The notes under the pieces were generated by a model. The model was given only the letters and a program-made list of their open reading frames with translations. It ran no database searches and was not told the DNA's origin. The position numbers and the translations under genes were made by a program. A stretch of 55,659 bases of DNA. Origin: a virus. The stretch is from the IMG/VR virus record IMGVR_UViG_3300005647_000001, positions 1-55,659 of that record; one strand, given 5' to 3'. Position 1 is the stretch's first letter. Every line of letters starts with the position of its first letter. Shown here in pieces: positions 42,890 through 49,816 of the stretch.

Positions 42890-43107
42890 AGGTTCGGGTC
42901 CGCTGACTTGACCCACCGGCAGGTGTACACCGCTGCTTCGGCGGTGAGTAGCCCGATGATCTCAGGGACGCACATGCCGTCACTGGTTTCTGTGACCGTG
43001 ACGCTGTTCCCGTCATCGGTGGTGACCACCTGGATGATGATCTCTTTTTCTACCCACCCGTTCAGGTGATCATCATCTATCCGGCGAGGGAGGGTGTTGT
43101 CGCTCAT
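42886..43107 (-). CDS. Small hypothetical protein after cassette copy 2
   Basis: 73 residues with acidic N-terminus (RRIDDDHLNGWVEKEIIIQV) and a cysteine pair (TSDGMCVPEI, VYTCRWVKS). Begins eight bases after the TAACAT box of the second cassette copy. Unknown function. Confidence 0.55.
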   Translation of the reverse strand: MSDNTLPRRIDDDHLNGWVEKEIIIQVVTTDDGNSVTVTETSDGMCVPEIIGLLTAEAAVYTCRWVKSADPNL

Positions 43108-43110
43108 CGT

Positions 43111-43190
43111 TTCGGATGTTAGCTGCATGCGTGGGCTGGGACGCGAAACACCCCCCGGCTGGGAACCTGAGCCGGGGGGTGCTGCGGGGG
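43111..43190. repeat. Terminator-promoter cassette, copy 2
   Basis: Second copy of the 42351-42430 element, 760 bases upstream in transcription. It separates the leaderless gene at 43643 from the gene starting at 43107. The exact agreement over 60 bases points to recent duplication or gene conversion. Confidence 0.8.
43149..43181 (-). terminator. Terminator hairpin in cassette copy 2
   Basis: Same perfect 12-bp stem (CACCCCCCGGCT/AGCCGGGGGGTG) and nine-base loop as copy 1, followed by TTTCGCG on the minus strand. Confidence 0.65.
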
Positions 43191-43202
43191 GGTGGGGGGG
43201 GA

Positions 43203-43643
43203 CTATTTGTGGTTGCCGGAATCGATCAGTTCATCGATCAATCGACCCATTTCCCAACAGGCGTCGCTGCGCTGTGCCCACAACCTGTCGACCGTGAACG
43301 TCCGGAGATCAACAATCACCGGTTCGTCGTCGCCCATGACATACGCCTCGAATGGGCCGAGCGTGCCCTTGCTGGGGTTCGATTCAACCGGTTCGGACCA
43401 TTCGGCCACATACTGGTCGGTTTCGGTGCCGTCACCGTCGGTGTGCCGGTAGGCGAAAATTCGGCGGTCGTCGTCGTCACAGATGTTGACTGGTCGAAGG
43501 AACCGGGCGAATCGGCGCATGTTCTCAGCGAACCAGTACTCAGCTTGTTGTTCTGATCCGTCGACACCGACGAAACGGCTGATGAGTCCGTTGTCTTCGG
43601 CGAGGTCGTTGGGGGTGGGTGCTGCTTTGGTTTTGTTGTCCAT
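43203..43643 (-). CDS. Hypothetical acidic protein, leaderless
   Basis: 146 residues beginning MDNKTKAA. Contains QAEYWFAENMRRFARFLRPV, NICDDDDRRIFAYRHTDGDG and an EPVIVDLRTFTVDRLWAQRS segment. No family was recognised. TATAGT six bases before the ATG; terminator cassette follows the stop. Confidence 0.65.
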   Translation of the reverse strand: MDNKTKAAPTPNDLAEDNGLISRFVGVDGSEQQAEYWFAENMRRFARFLRPVNICDDDDRRIFAYRHTDGDGTETDQYVAEWSEPVESNPSKGTLGPFEAYVMGDDEPVIVDLRTFTVDRLWAQRSDACWEMGRLIDELIDSGNHK

Positions 43644-43649
43644 ACCCAC

Positions 43650-43668
43650 ACTATACGGGGGGTTATAA
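43650..43668 (-). promoter_or_regulatory. TATA-C6-TATA promoter element
   Basis: Minus strand TTATAACCCCCCGTATAGT, six bases before the ATG at 43643; -10 is TATAGT. Confidence 0.65.
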
Positions 43669-43694
43669 CGGGATGCAAACCCATAACCAGGAAT

Positions 43695-43721
43695 GACGGC
43701 CCGCACACATGGCGGGCCGTC
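43695..43721 (-). terminator. Hairpin terminator after the ASCH-domain gene
   Basis: A perfect 10-bp stem GACGGCCCGC/GCGGGCCGTC with a seven-base loop lies two bases after the stop codon at 43724, followed by ATTCC. Likely ends the operon running from 46486. Confidence 0.6.
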
Positions 43722-43723
43722 GC

Positions 43724-44164
43724 TCAATCGACGGATTGTGCCCGCACAGCCCCGATCACGTCATCGTCGGGTATCCACAGCTTCTGACGGCCAGAAGCCC
43801 GCACCGGGGCAGGGAGCGGGGTTACGTCGCCTATCTCCCAATGCCACATGCTGTCGCTGAGTGTTACCGGCTTAATCGCCCACGGGGAACACATTCCGAT
43901 GCGCTGGCCGGGGCAGTCGTATTCGATGTTAGAACCACTGTTGTGACCGCGCAGCTCGTGGGCTCCGGTGATAGTGGCAACAGCAACCACTGCGCTGCGC
44001 AGGAAAGGTCCGTTCGCAGAATGGATCATCAGATGGAACGGAAACTCCAGCGACTTGTAAGGAGGCCAGGATCGGTTTTCTACATTTTTGCCTGCGTAGG
44101 TAATCGACCACGCCCACGGCTGCGCGATCGTCAACGCATACCGCAACAACTGACCCTGGCTCAC
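43724..44164 (-). CDS. ASCH/PUA-like domain protein
   Basis: 146 residues. LRYALTIAQPWAWSITYAGK followed by NVENRSWPP is the signature of ASCH/EVE-like PUA folds, which bind nucleic acid or modified bases. The middle has SAVVAVATITGAHEL, and the end IGDVTPLPAPVRASGRQKLW matches the closing strand of the fold. GTG start in a GTGA overlap. Possible roles are RNA binding or recognition of modified DNA; unproven. Confidence 0.7.
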   Translation of the reverse strand: MSQGQLLRYALTIAQPWAWSITYAGKNVENRSWPPYKSLEFPFHLMIHSANGPFLRSAVVAVATITGAHELRGHNSGSNIEYDCPGQRIGMCSPWAIKPVTLSDSMWHWEIGDVTPLPAPVRASGRQKLWIPDDDVIGAVRAQSVD

Positions 44165-44349
44165 GAAACGAGGATCTCCGCGGCAGCTTTCTTCGATGGC
44201 TGCCATCCGGCTGCGGTGCAACCGTCGGGAGTGATGGGGTTCCACCGGTCGCCGAGCGGGTCGCGGACGACGCTGCCCACGTGCTCGTCGTCGCTGTCGT
44301 AGACGTCGTAATGGTCTTGTTCTGTGCGTACCAGTCTGGCTTTGGGCAT
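44161..44349 (-). CDS. Small hypothetical protein
   Basis: 62 residues (MPKARLVRTEQDHYDVYDSD; later GWQPSKKAAAEILVS). Strong AAGGAG ribosome-binding site placed correctly for the ATG at 44349 rather than the one at 44355. Confidence 0.55.
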   Translation of the reverse strand: MPKARLVRTEQDHYDVYDSDDEHVGSVVRDPLGDRWNPITPDGCTAAGWQPSKKAAAEILVS

Positions 44350-44411
44350 TGTCATTTCTCCTTGTTTGTTGAGTGTTCACCGCTCCTGCCTCGGCTGAGC
44401 GGGCCAGAGCA

Positions 44412-44648
44412 TCAATCATCTCGCTCACAGCGTGATCCCATCCTTCGTCGGTCCAGAATCTTCTTGATTGCTGTGTGGCTGAGTTCTGTTGCTTCGGCGA
44501 TCTGTCGGAGTGACGCTCCCTCATTGCGAGCGATCAGGACGGCATTATCTCTCCGGAGGCGCCACTCTTCGACCTTTTGGCGGGAGCGGCGTGCAGTGAT
44601 CTCAACGATCTTCAACGCATCCTGGAGGCTTTGGGGTTGGGCGGTCAT
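44412..44648 (-). CDS. Helix-turn-helix DNA-binding protein
   Basis: 78 residues. A basic helix (ITARRSRQKVEEWRLRRDNA) is followed by a helix-turn-helix ASLRQIAEATELSHTAIKKI of the sigma-70 region 4/resolvase type. ATGA overlap upstream. Candidate regulator. Confidence 0.7.
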   Translation of the reverse strand: MTAQPQSLQDALKIVEITARRSRQKVEEWRLRRDNAVLIARNEGASLRQIAEATELSHTAIKKILDRRRMGSRCERDD

Positions 44649-44908
44649 GGTGCGGTCCCATCCGGGTCGATTCCCGTTGCACCACATGTGCCGCAATCCC
44701 TGCCACCGAGCATTCCGCGTCCGTCGCAGTCAAGGCATTCAACGGCTCCAACGGGTGAGGTGTCCACATCGTCGTGGGCAGGGTCATCGACCGGGATTCG
44801 TTGCAGGTCAGCTTCGAGTGCTGCCCATTCGGGGTGGTTGGGATCGTCGCGCATCTCGGCTGCAGTGCGACGTACTCGCTTTGCCCATCCCTGCACCTCG
44901 GCGGTCAT
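44645..44908 (-). CDS. DnaJ-type zinc-finger protein
   Basis: 87 residues. The C-terminus carries CLDCDGRGMLGGRDCGTCGA, a CxxCxGxG pair as in DnaJ cysteine-rich domains. N-terminal helix EVQGWAKRVRRTAAEMRDDP. ATGA overlaps on both sides. Similar DnaJ-like fingers occur in the 48865-49539 product. Confidence 0.65.
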   Translation of the reverse strand: MTAEVQGWAKRVRRTAAEMRDDPNHPEWAALEADLQRIPVDDPAHDDVDTSPVGAVECLDCDGRGMLGGRDCGTCGATGIDPDGTAP

Positions 44909-45153
44909 GGTGTGCTCCCATCGGCCAACGCTTGATCCCACTTGGACAGCACTGCAGCAGTAGCCCGCAAACGGTGACGCTTCTTCTCGACGGACGCTCC
45001 CGGGCGCATCGCCTTGCCCAGAATCCATCCGACCAGCCAGAACCATTCGGCCTCACTTTTGGATTTGTCGTGCTCGTCGGTCCATCGAGTTGATTGATAC
45101 TCGGCTTCCTCTTGCGCGTCAGCCCAGAAGTCGCGCGTGACCGGAGCAGTCAT
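44905..45153 (-). CDS. Helical hypothetical protein
   Basis: 82 residues: DAQEEAEYQSTRWTDEHDKS, EAEWFWLVGWILGKAM and KKRHRLRATAAVLSKWDQAL. This outline recurs in many actinophage small proteins and has a distant look of MazG-type four-helix proteins, but no catalytic acidic motif is clear. Confidence 0.55.
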   Translation of the reverse strand: MTAPVTRDFWADAQEEAEYQSTRWTDEHDKSKSEAEWFWLVGWILGKAMRPGASVEKKRHRLRATAAVLSKWDQALADGSTP

Positions 45154-45554
45154 GCTTCTGTCCCATCAGGGAGGGAAACGACGGTCCAGAACTCGGAATT
45201 CCACAAAATCCAGTTATCCCGATTAGGAAACCGGAATCTTCGGCACTCGATTTCGGTGACCGGTTCGGCGCGACTCAAACCCCACGTTCTGGCCTTTACT
45301 GTGCTTCCGACTGGTGGCGGCTGGGCAGGGTCGAGTGGCCAACCAGCACGCAAACGAAGATCATTCGGCGCAGTGCCGGGGTAGTCGAGATATTCCTTGC
45401 GCTCGTTGTAGGCCAGCACATAAAGCGAATCAAGCCACATAACCCAATGCGACAAGGCCGCCCAGCCGTGAGGACCGAGAACGGCGACCACAATCCCGCG
45501 CCGCTTGCCGTGCCGCACCTCGTCCCCTACTACGGGAACCCGGGGAGCGGTCAT
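45150..45554 (-). CDS. Hypothetical protein, tryptophan-rich
   Basis: 134 residues with an SH3-like opening (PRVPVVGDEVRHGKRRGIVV), then GWAALSHWVMWLDSLYVLAY and a C-terminal NRDNWILWNSEFWTVVSLPD. No family was recognised. Confidence 0.55.
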   Translation of the reverse strand: MTAPRVPVVGDEVRHGKRRGIVVAVLGPHGWAALSHWVMWLDSLYVLAYNERKEYLDYPGTAPNDLRLRAGWPLDPAQPPPVGSTVKARTWGLSRAEPVTEIECRRFRFPNRDNWILWNSEFWTVVSLPDGTEA

Positions 45555-45739
45555 CCTCTGGCCCCTTCGATTTCCGCTGTCAGTTCTGCTTTGGATTCAT
45601 CAGCGGCGGTGCGTTTGCGTTGGACCTCATGGCGTACTGCGGCCAGCATTGATTCCTGCTCCCGCAGCTTGCCCATGGATTCGGCCAGTTCCAGTTCACA
45701 TCGTTGCCAATGCTCATAGAGCGTTTCCTGTTTGGTCAT
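45551..45739 (-). CDS. Short coiled-coil protein
   Basis: 62 residues, almost all coiled coil (ELAESMGKLREQESMLAAVR, HEVQRKRTAADESKAELTAE). ATGA overlaps on both sides. Possibly a spanin-like or oligomerising accessory; unknown. Confidence 0.55.
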   Translation of the reverse strand: MTKQETLYEHWQRCELELAESMGKLREQESMLAAVRHEVQRKRTAADESKAELTAEIEGARG

Positions 45740-46059
45740 TCTGGTGGGTCCTCCCCCTGGATGATCCCGGCCAGTAACCGGATCGCATCGTTCTGATGTT
45801 GGTCCAGATCCAGCTGCTCTATTTCCAAACGCTCCACCAGGTCCATCCGTTCTTCGAGCGATCGGACCTGAGCTCCCAGGCGGGCGTCAGGATGGACCCA
45901 CGGTGCCCTGCTCGGGACGACGGTGGGGGCGGTGGGGGCGGGTTGCTCGAGGATGGAGAGCCGGTCGTTGACGTTGGCGTGATGGTCCATGGTCACACCG
46001 ACGGTGATGACGAACATGGCGGCGGCGATCATCGCTGCGGCGGCTGTGCGGGTGCTCAT
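45736..46059 (-). CDS. Membrane-anchored coiled-coil protein
   Basis: 107 residues: an N-terminal transmembrane helix (AAAAMIAAAMFVITVGVTM), a proline-rich linker and a C-terminal coiled coil (RSLEERMDLVERLEIEQLDL). Start chosen at the ATG overlapping the stop of the 29-residue gene (ATGA). Confidence 0.6.
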   Translation of the reverse strand: MSTRTAAAAMIAAAMFVITVGVTMDHHANVNDRLSILEQPAPTAPTVVPSRAPWVHPDARLGAQVRSLEERMDLVERLEIEQLDLDQHQNDAIRLLAGIIQGEDPPE

Positions 46060-46145
46060 CGGTTTGGGCATCCGGGCCAGTGACGGACCTGCCCGCAAGC
46101 GGGGCAGAGGTCATGGGCGGCCATGTGGGCGAGTATTCGTTTCAT
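46056..46145 (-). CDS. Tiny zinc-knuckle-like protein (29 aa)
   Basis: 29 residues: a helix (MKRILAHMAAHDL) followed by CPACGQVRHWPGC, a possible CCHC/C3H knuckle. GGAGAG ribosome-binding site upstream; the stop overlaps the next start (ATGA), which supports translation. Confidence 0.5.
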   Translation of the reverse strand: MKRILAHMAAHDLCPACGQVRHWPGCPNR

Positions 46146-46210
46146 GCTGGTGAGGACTCTCCGGAATTGGTTGGTGCGTGCACGGCGGTCATTGTTGGAT
46201 GATGGGCCGC

Positions 46211-46486
46211 TCAAACCGTTGGGGGGCACTGGTTGGCGTTGTTCTGCAGGAACGTGACGCGGTCTTGTAGCCGGCGGTTCTCGACGTGTAGTTCGGCGTT
46301 GCGTACCACCAGGTTCTCGATGCGGTTCCGGAGGCCGCGTAGCCACGCTTCGCCGCGGGTGGTGTCCCATGCCCCGAATACGAACGGGTTGTTGAGATCG
46401 CCGGCCAGGGGCATGTTGAGCATCATCGTTTCGACGTCGGCGGGGTGTTCGTAGCCGGCGGGCTGGTTTGTGGTTTGGGTGGGCAT
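46211..46486 (-). CDS. Coiled-coil protein at operon start
   Basis: 91 residues. The C-terminal half is a leucine-zipper-like coiled coil (GLRNRIENLVVRNAELHVEN, RRLQDRVTFLQNN). Strong ribosome-binding site (ACGGAGGACC). It is the first gene after the promoter at 46527-46544, so it heads the operon through 43724. Confidence 0.65.
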   Translation of the reverse strand: MPTQTTNQPAGYEHPADVETMMLNMPLAGDLNNPFVFGAWDTTRGEAWLRGLRNRIENLVVRNAELHVENRRLQDRVTFLQNNANQCPPTV

Positions 46487-46526
46487 GGTGGTCCTCCGTT
46501 TGGTGTTGGGTTGTTGTCAACCCATG

Positions 46527-46544
46527 ATTATACGGGGTCTTATA
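46527..46544 (-). promoter_or_regulatory. TATA-C4-TATA promoter element with leader
   Basis: Minus strand TATAAGACCCCGTATAAT; the -10 is TATAAT. Unlike the other sites the start codon lies about 40 bases downstream, after a GGGTTGACAACAACCC leader hairpin and a good ribosome-binding site. Confidence 0.6.
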
Positions 46545-46571
46545 CGTCGGTGCGCGGATTTGACCGGGGTC

Positions 46572-46577
46572 TATGAT
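46572..46577 (+). promoter_or_regulatory. Candidate -10 (TATGAT) for the plus-strand 46628 gene
   Basis: TATGAT lies 50 bases before the ATG. The leader contains a 9-bp hairpin (46586-46594 pairing with 46599-46607) just before the AGGAGG ribosome-binding site, a possible translational control element. Confidence 0.4.
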
Positions 46578-46627
46578 CCGGGTTGCCCTGGGCGGAGGCG
46601 CCCGGGGTGACACAGGAGGAAACACAT

Positions 46628-47116
46628 ATGTTGTTCAAGTACGTAACGGATCATCACCGGTCAACGGTCATTGAGGGGGTGACCGCGGTTCATATGATCG
46701 GCCGTGGTCTGCTCACGATCTCTGACCATACGATCATTCGGGATCAGTCTCAGGGGGTAGCGCCGCCGAATGGGACGAAGGTGTACCGGTTGCATATCTG
46801 GTCTGGGCTCGAGGACGGCGCGGATGTAGGCCAGAAGTATTCGGCGCCGACGACGGTGGAGCACCACACCGCTCTGGTGATTGTGACGCCGCGGGATGTG
46901 GCGTATGGGTGGGTGTACCGGCTGAATGTCGAGGACCGGCCGCTCGTGACGGTGCTGGCCAACCACACTCCTGACCCGGGTGATATGAAGGCGCGGGGGG
47001 CGTTCACGTTGAATGACCGGGGTGACACGATCGATAAACGGACCGGGTCGGTGAATCGGGCGACCGGTGAGCTGTTGGCCAAGGCCGTGGAGACCGCGGC
47101 GGGCTACTTCGGTTAG
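46628..47116 (+). CDS. Plus-strand hypothetical protein with a shorter paralog
   Basis: 162 residues. N-terminal half VIEGVTAVHMIGRGLLTISD and TTVEHHTALVIVTPRDVAYG; C-terminal half VYRLNVEDRPLVTVLANHT and DRGDTIDKRTGSVNRATGEL. The C-terminal half matches the 81-residue minus-strand protein at 36464-36709. AGGAGG ribosome-binding site six bases before the ATG; an upstream in-frame ATG is not used. No known fold was recognised. One of only three plus-strand genes, ending at a bidirectional hairpin. Confidence 0.7.
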   Translation: MLFKYVTDHHRSTVIEGVTAVHMIGRGLLTISDHTIIRDQSQGVAPPNGTKVYRLHIWSGLEDGADVGQKYSAPTTVEHHTALVIVTPRDVAYGWVYRLNVEDRPLVTVLANHTPDPGDMKARGAFTLNDRGDTIDKRTGSVNRATGELLAKAVETAAGYFG

Positions 47117-47135
47117 CGGGGGTTGACGCGAGGAA

Positions 47136-47173
47136 CCCCGTCCCTGCCGCTCGGTTGTCGGTGTGGGACGGGG
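47136..47173. terminator. Bidirectional hairpin between convergent genes
   Basis: CCCCGTCCC pairs with GGGACGGGG across a 20-base loop, followed by CTCTTCT on the plus strand. It lies between the ends of the plus-strand 46628 gene and the minus-strand 47205 gene. Confidence 0.55.
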
Positions 47174-47204
47174 CTCTTCTGGGCTGCAGCCGTAGACGGT
47201 GAAT

Positions 47205-47717
47205 CTATCCGGGACGATGGGCGGGGTGAGTCCGCTGGCAGGTTGGGCACCAGACCGACGCCAGGAATGTGGCGGTCAGGTCGCGGTGGTACGTGGCGCC
47301 TGGGGCGCGGCAGACCGGGCACATGTTGAACACGGCGATCGCTTCTCTCATCACATGTTCCAGGTGGGCGGTGGGCTTGGTGGTGGGTTCATCGTTCAGC
47401 GCGTGAGCCAGTTTGTCCATGGCGACCTTCGCTGCGCCGGCACTAGACAGGAGCACATCAGCGGCGGTGGGTCCGACAGGTTGCAGCTCATCGTGTAGTG
47501 GGGTAATGAGGCTCACATCGCAGTGCCCGCACAGATAATCGATGTGGCCGTCACCGTCTTGGTAGTAGACCCGACCCAAACCAGAACGCCGGGCGTTCGC
47601 TTTGATCACGGTCTGGACCAGCGTCCTGTCCAGGTTGGGGCACACGATCGTGATCCGGTCTCCCAGGTTCAGGTCTTTGTGCCTGGCACGGGTCAGGGTG
47701 TAGGTGGTCACGGTCAT
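47205..47717 (-). CDS. Zinc-binding hypothetical protein
   Basis: 170 residues. YLCGHCDVSLI in the middle and MCPVCRAPG plus WCPTCQRTHP at the C-terminus give three CxxC pairs. The N-terminal half is beta-rich (NLGDRITIVCPNLDRTLVQT). ATGA overlap upstream. Last gene of the transcript starting at 49539. Confidence 0.6.
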   Translation of the reverse strand: MTVTTYTLTRARHKDLNLGDRITIVCPNLDRTLVQTVIKANARRSGLGRVYYQDGDGHIDYLCGHCDVSLITPLHDELQPVGPTAADVLLSSAGAAKVAMDKLAHALNDEPTTKPTAHLEHVMREAIAVFNMCPVCRAPGATYHRDLTATFLASVWCPTCQRTHPAHRPG

Positions 47718-48025
47718 CGGGTGGTTCCTTGGTCTTGGGTGGTGCGGCTGACGCCGGTCAACCCGCATGAAATCTGGGTTTCGATCAGACTGACATCTAG
47801 GTAATCGCCATCGGGATCCACGACGTGGCAGATCCCGGCGTCTTCATAGTCAGGGTGGAACTCGAACAAGGCCATGCGGGGGAGCCCAGACGCGACAAGG
47901 TGGCGAACGGTCCGCCACGTTTGGGTTGTTTCAATGCTGAGATCTTCGACGGTGCCGGGCACGGTGACTGGGTGGGGCTGATCCGGCAGCCACACTTCGA
48001 CGGCCGGGTAGGTGGTCGCTGTCAT
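47714..48025 (-). CDS. Hypothetical protein
   Basis: 103 residues, beta-rich (YPAVEVWLPDQPHPVTVPGT; PRMALFEFHPDYEDAGICHV; GDYLDVSLIETQISCGL). AGGAGG ribosome-binding site; overlaps the stop of the 58-residue upstream gene (ATGA). No family was recognised. Confidence 0.55.
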   Translation of the reverse strand: MTATTYPAVEVWLPDQPHPVTVPGTVEDLSIETTQTWRTVRHLVASGLPRMALFEFHPDYEDAGICHVVDPDGDYLDVSLIETQISCGLTGVSRTTQDQGTTR

Positions 48026-48198
48026 CGTGGTTGGCCTCCTCTTTCTCGGGGGATACGGGCCGGGGTGTGATCCCAGCAATAGTCATGCTGGTTGTACTTC
48101 GACAGGATGGTGTCGCACCCGGCACGTTGGCATGACCGTGGCCCTTTGGTTTCGTTCTCGAGGTAGTAGCTGCGGGCGGTGCGTCGTGAGCTTCCCAT
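48022..48198 (-). CDS. Small zinc-finger-like protein (58 aa)
   Basis: 58 residues: ARSYYLENETKGPRSCQRAG, then CDTILSKYNQHDYCWDHTP. The C-x4-C...C-x2-H arrangement suggests one metal site. It starts in a TGATG overlap and ends in an ATGA overlap, filling what would otherwise be a 170-base gap. Confidence 0.6.
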   Translation of the reverse strand: MGSSRRTARSYYLENETKGPRSCQRAGCDTILSKYNQHDYCWDHTPARIPRERGGQPR

Positions 48199-48470
48199 CA
48201 GTTCATCCGTCGTTTGCTTCGAAGGAACGCTGCCTGGGTGGATTTCACAACTGGGTCGGCCAGGACATCCGGGTCAGTGGTCCGGGTGATAGTGAACGGG
48301 TCCACGGTCACGCATTCGTTCACGGTGGTGCAGTAGAAGCAAACCAGGATGGAGCCGGGGGTCACCTCCCCGGTTGCGTTGACGGGTGTCGCTGATTCGA
48401 TCGTTGACCCGCAGCCAGTGCATTTCGCGCCGGCGTTGCGGATGTCGTCAATGCGGGGGTGGGTAGTCAT
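48198..48470 (-). CDS. Zinc-ribbon-like protein
   Basis: 90 residues. KCTGCGSTIES and LVCFYCTTVNEC form a possible zinc ribbon. The start overlaps the upstream stop (ATGA). Function unknown; one of several small metal-binding proteins in this region. Confidence 0.6.
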   Translation of the reverse strand: MTTHPRIDDIRNAGAKCTGCGSTIESATPVNATGEVTPGSILVCFYCTTVNECVTVDPFTITRTTDPDVLADPVVKSTQAAFLRSKRRMN

Positions 48471-48868
48471 TGGCTGGTCTCTTTCGGGTTGCGGTTGCGG
48501 TGTTGGTGCCAGTAGGCGTCGGGTTGCTGCCGGAGTTTCCAGGAGTCCCATACCCATGGTGGCCGGCCGGCTTCGACCATGGCGCCGTGGCGTGGTAGGT
48601 CGCCGGTGTCGACGCGGCGCTGGTGGCAGTCGGCGATGAGCGGGCATTCGGTCCGGCATAGGTGCACGTGCCGGCGGATTGTTGGTAGGTCCTGGTTGTT
48701 CCATTCGAGGGCGTGCTCGAGGCACGGCGCCCGGTGGTAGGCGAGGCGTTCGTGCCATGGGCGGGGGAGCTGCTGCGGTGGCGGTTCTGGTTCTGGGGGC
48801 GGGTTGCGTAGGCGGTTGTATTGGCCGAGGGTGAGGGTCCCGTAGTCGGATGCGTCGTAGCGGGTCAT
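48467..48868 (-). CDS. WhiB-like iron-sulfur protein
   Basis: 133 residues. APCLEHALEWNNQD is followed about 15 residues later by HLCRTECPLIADCHQRRVDT and GDLPRHGAMVEAGRPP. The four cysteines (C, then C-x3-C-x5-C) match the WhiB cluster-binding pattern, although the classical GVWGG turn is replaced by RHGAMVEAG. WhiB-like proteins are actinobacterial redox-sensing transcription factors; phage copies (e.g. WhiBTM4) alter host transcription. ATGA overlaps on both sides. Confidence 0.7.
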   Translation of the reverse strand: MTRYDASDYGTLTLGQYNRLRNPPPEPEPPPQQLPRPWHERLAYHRAPCLEHALEWNNQDLPTIRRHVHLCRTECPLIADCHQRRVDTGDLPRHGAMVEAGRPPWVWDSWKLRQQPDAYWHQHRNRNPKETSQ

Positions 48869-49539
48869 CGGATTTCGTAGGGGCCGGGGGTCGGTGGGCG
48901 TTCCCCGTCCGGGAACGATGCGGAGTAGATCCCGTGCTCGAGGGTGGTGGGCCCGTAGACAGCCAGGCCGAGGCACGCGGTGCGGGCCAGTTCTGCGATG
49001 GTGAGTCCGATGGGTTGGCCGTTGGTGTCTTCGCCGTAGATCATGACGGGCCCGTAGATGTTCTGTCCCATGATCATGGTGGCGATGGAGCATTCACCCA
49101 GGAGACCCACCAACCGGGACCGCGCCTGTTCGTTCGGGTCGCCGGCCCATAGGCGGACCTCTACCCCGTCCTCAGCGTGGGTCAGGGTGGTGGCGTGGTC
49201 CGGGAACGGGACCGGCACCAACACTTTGGAACTGACCCACACCGAGTCGCGGGGCCCGTTCAGTTGGGTAAGGAACGGGGCGGCGGACCTACCGCCCAGG
49301 ATGACCAGCGCATAGCGGGGTGGTTCCGGTTGCGGGACGGGTTTCAGGCCGGTCTGCTCTTGTTGCCATGGGTAGTTCCCATATAGGGGAGTTTCGCCGC
49401 GACCGTGGCACACGTCGCAGTCTCTGACGGTGTCGCCGGTGGGTCCGATCCCTGAGCCGCCGCAGGAACCGCACGGCTCCCACGTCACGTTCAGGTCACG
49501 CGGCGGCGGATGGTGTGGTGTGGATGGTGGTGTTGTCAT
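48865..49539 (-). CDS. DnaJ-type zinc-finger protein, leaderless
   Basis: 224 residues. N-terminal EPCGSCGGSGIGPTGDTVRD and CDVCHGRGE form a DnaJ-like finger. A C-terminal domain (RYALVILGGRSAAPFLTQLN to YGPVMIYGEDTNGQPIGLTI) is of unknown fold. TATACT seven bases before the ATG indicates a leaderless transcript. Confidence 0.65.
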   Translation of the reverse strand: MTTPPSTPHHPPPRDLNVTWEPCGSCGGSGIGPTGDTVRDCDVCHGRGETPLYGNYPWQQEQTGLKPVPQPEPPRYALVILGGRSAAPFLTQLNGPRDSVWVSSKVLVPVPFPDHATTLTHAEDGVEVRLWAGDPNEQARSRLVGLLGECSIATMIMGQNIYGPVMIYGEDTNGQPIGLTIAELARTACLGLAVYGPTTLEHGIYSASFPDGERPPTPGPYEIR

Positions 49540-49546
49540 ACCCCCC

Positions 49547-49564
49547 AGTATACGGGGTGTTATA
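49547..49564 (-). promoter_or_regulatory. TATA-C4-TATA promoter element
   Basis: Minus strand TATAACACCCCGTATACT, seven bases before the ATG at 49539; -10 is TATACT. Confidence 0.65.
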
Positions 49565-49583
49565 GAAACCCCAAAACGGAAAA

Positions 49584-49648
49584 GGCCCGGTGATCAGTCC
49601 CGAACCCCCACCTGCCATGGTTGGTTTGTTCAAACGTCACACCGGACC
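49584..49648 (-). terminator. Terminator-like stem after the 50-aa membrane gene
   Basis: GGTCCGGTG pairs with CACCGGGCC (one G-U) across a long loop and is followed on the minus strand by TTTT. It lies between the stop at 49664 and the leaderless promoter at 49547-49564. Confidence 0.5.
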
Positions 49649-49663
49649 AGAACCCCGGGAAAC

Positions 49664-49816
49664 CTACTCGCGGTAGCGTGCCCGCACCCCGGAAGCGGCC
49701 AAGTACCAGTACATGACCGGGATGATGACCGCCAACGCCACAATCGCTACCGCCGCGAGAGGGACCACCACAAGGTGGCGGGCCGCGCGCCGCACCGCGC
49801 AGGCTATGGCCGCCAT
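49664..49816 (-). CDS. Small membrane protein (50 aa)
   Basis: 50 residues: basic N-terminus (ACAVRRAARH) and one transmembrane helix (LVVVPLAAVAIVALAVIIPV), then MYWYLAASGVRARYRE. Starts 13 bases inside the end of the previous gene. Unknown function. Confidence 0.55.
   Translation of the reverse strand: MAAIACAVRRAARHLVVVPLAAVAIVALAVIIPVMYWYLAASGVRARYRE

Noticed and set aside
46583-46627. Upstream start for the plus-strand 46628 gene
   Set aside because: The first 15 residues would be encoded by the leader hairpin and the AGGAGG ribosome-binding site, which points clearly to the ATG at 46628.
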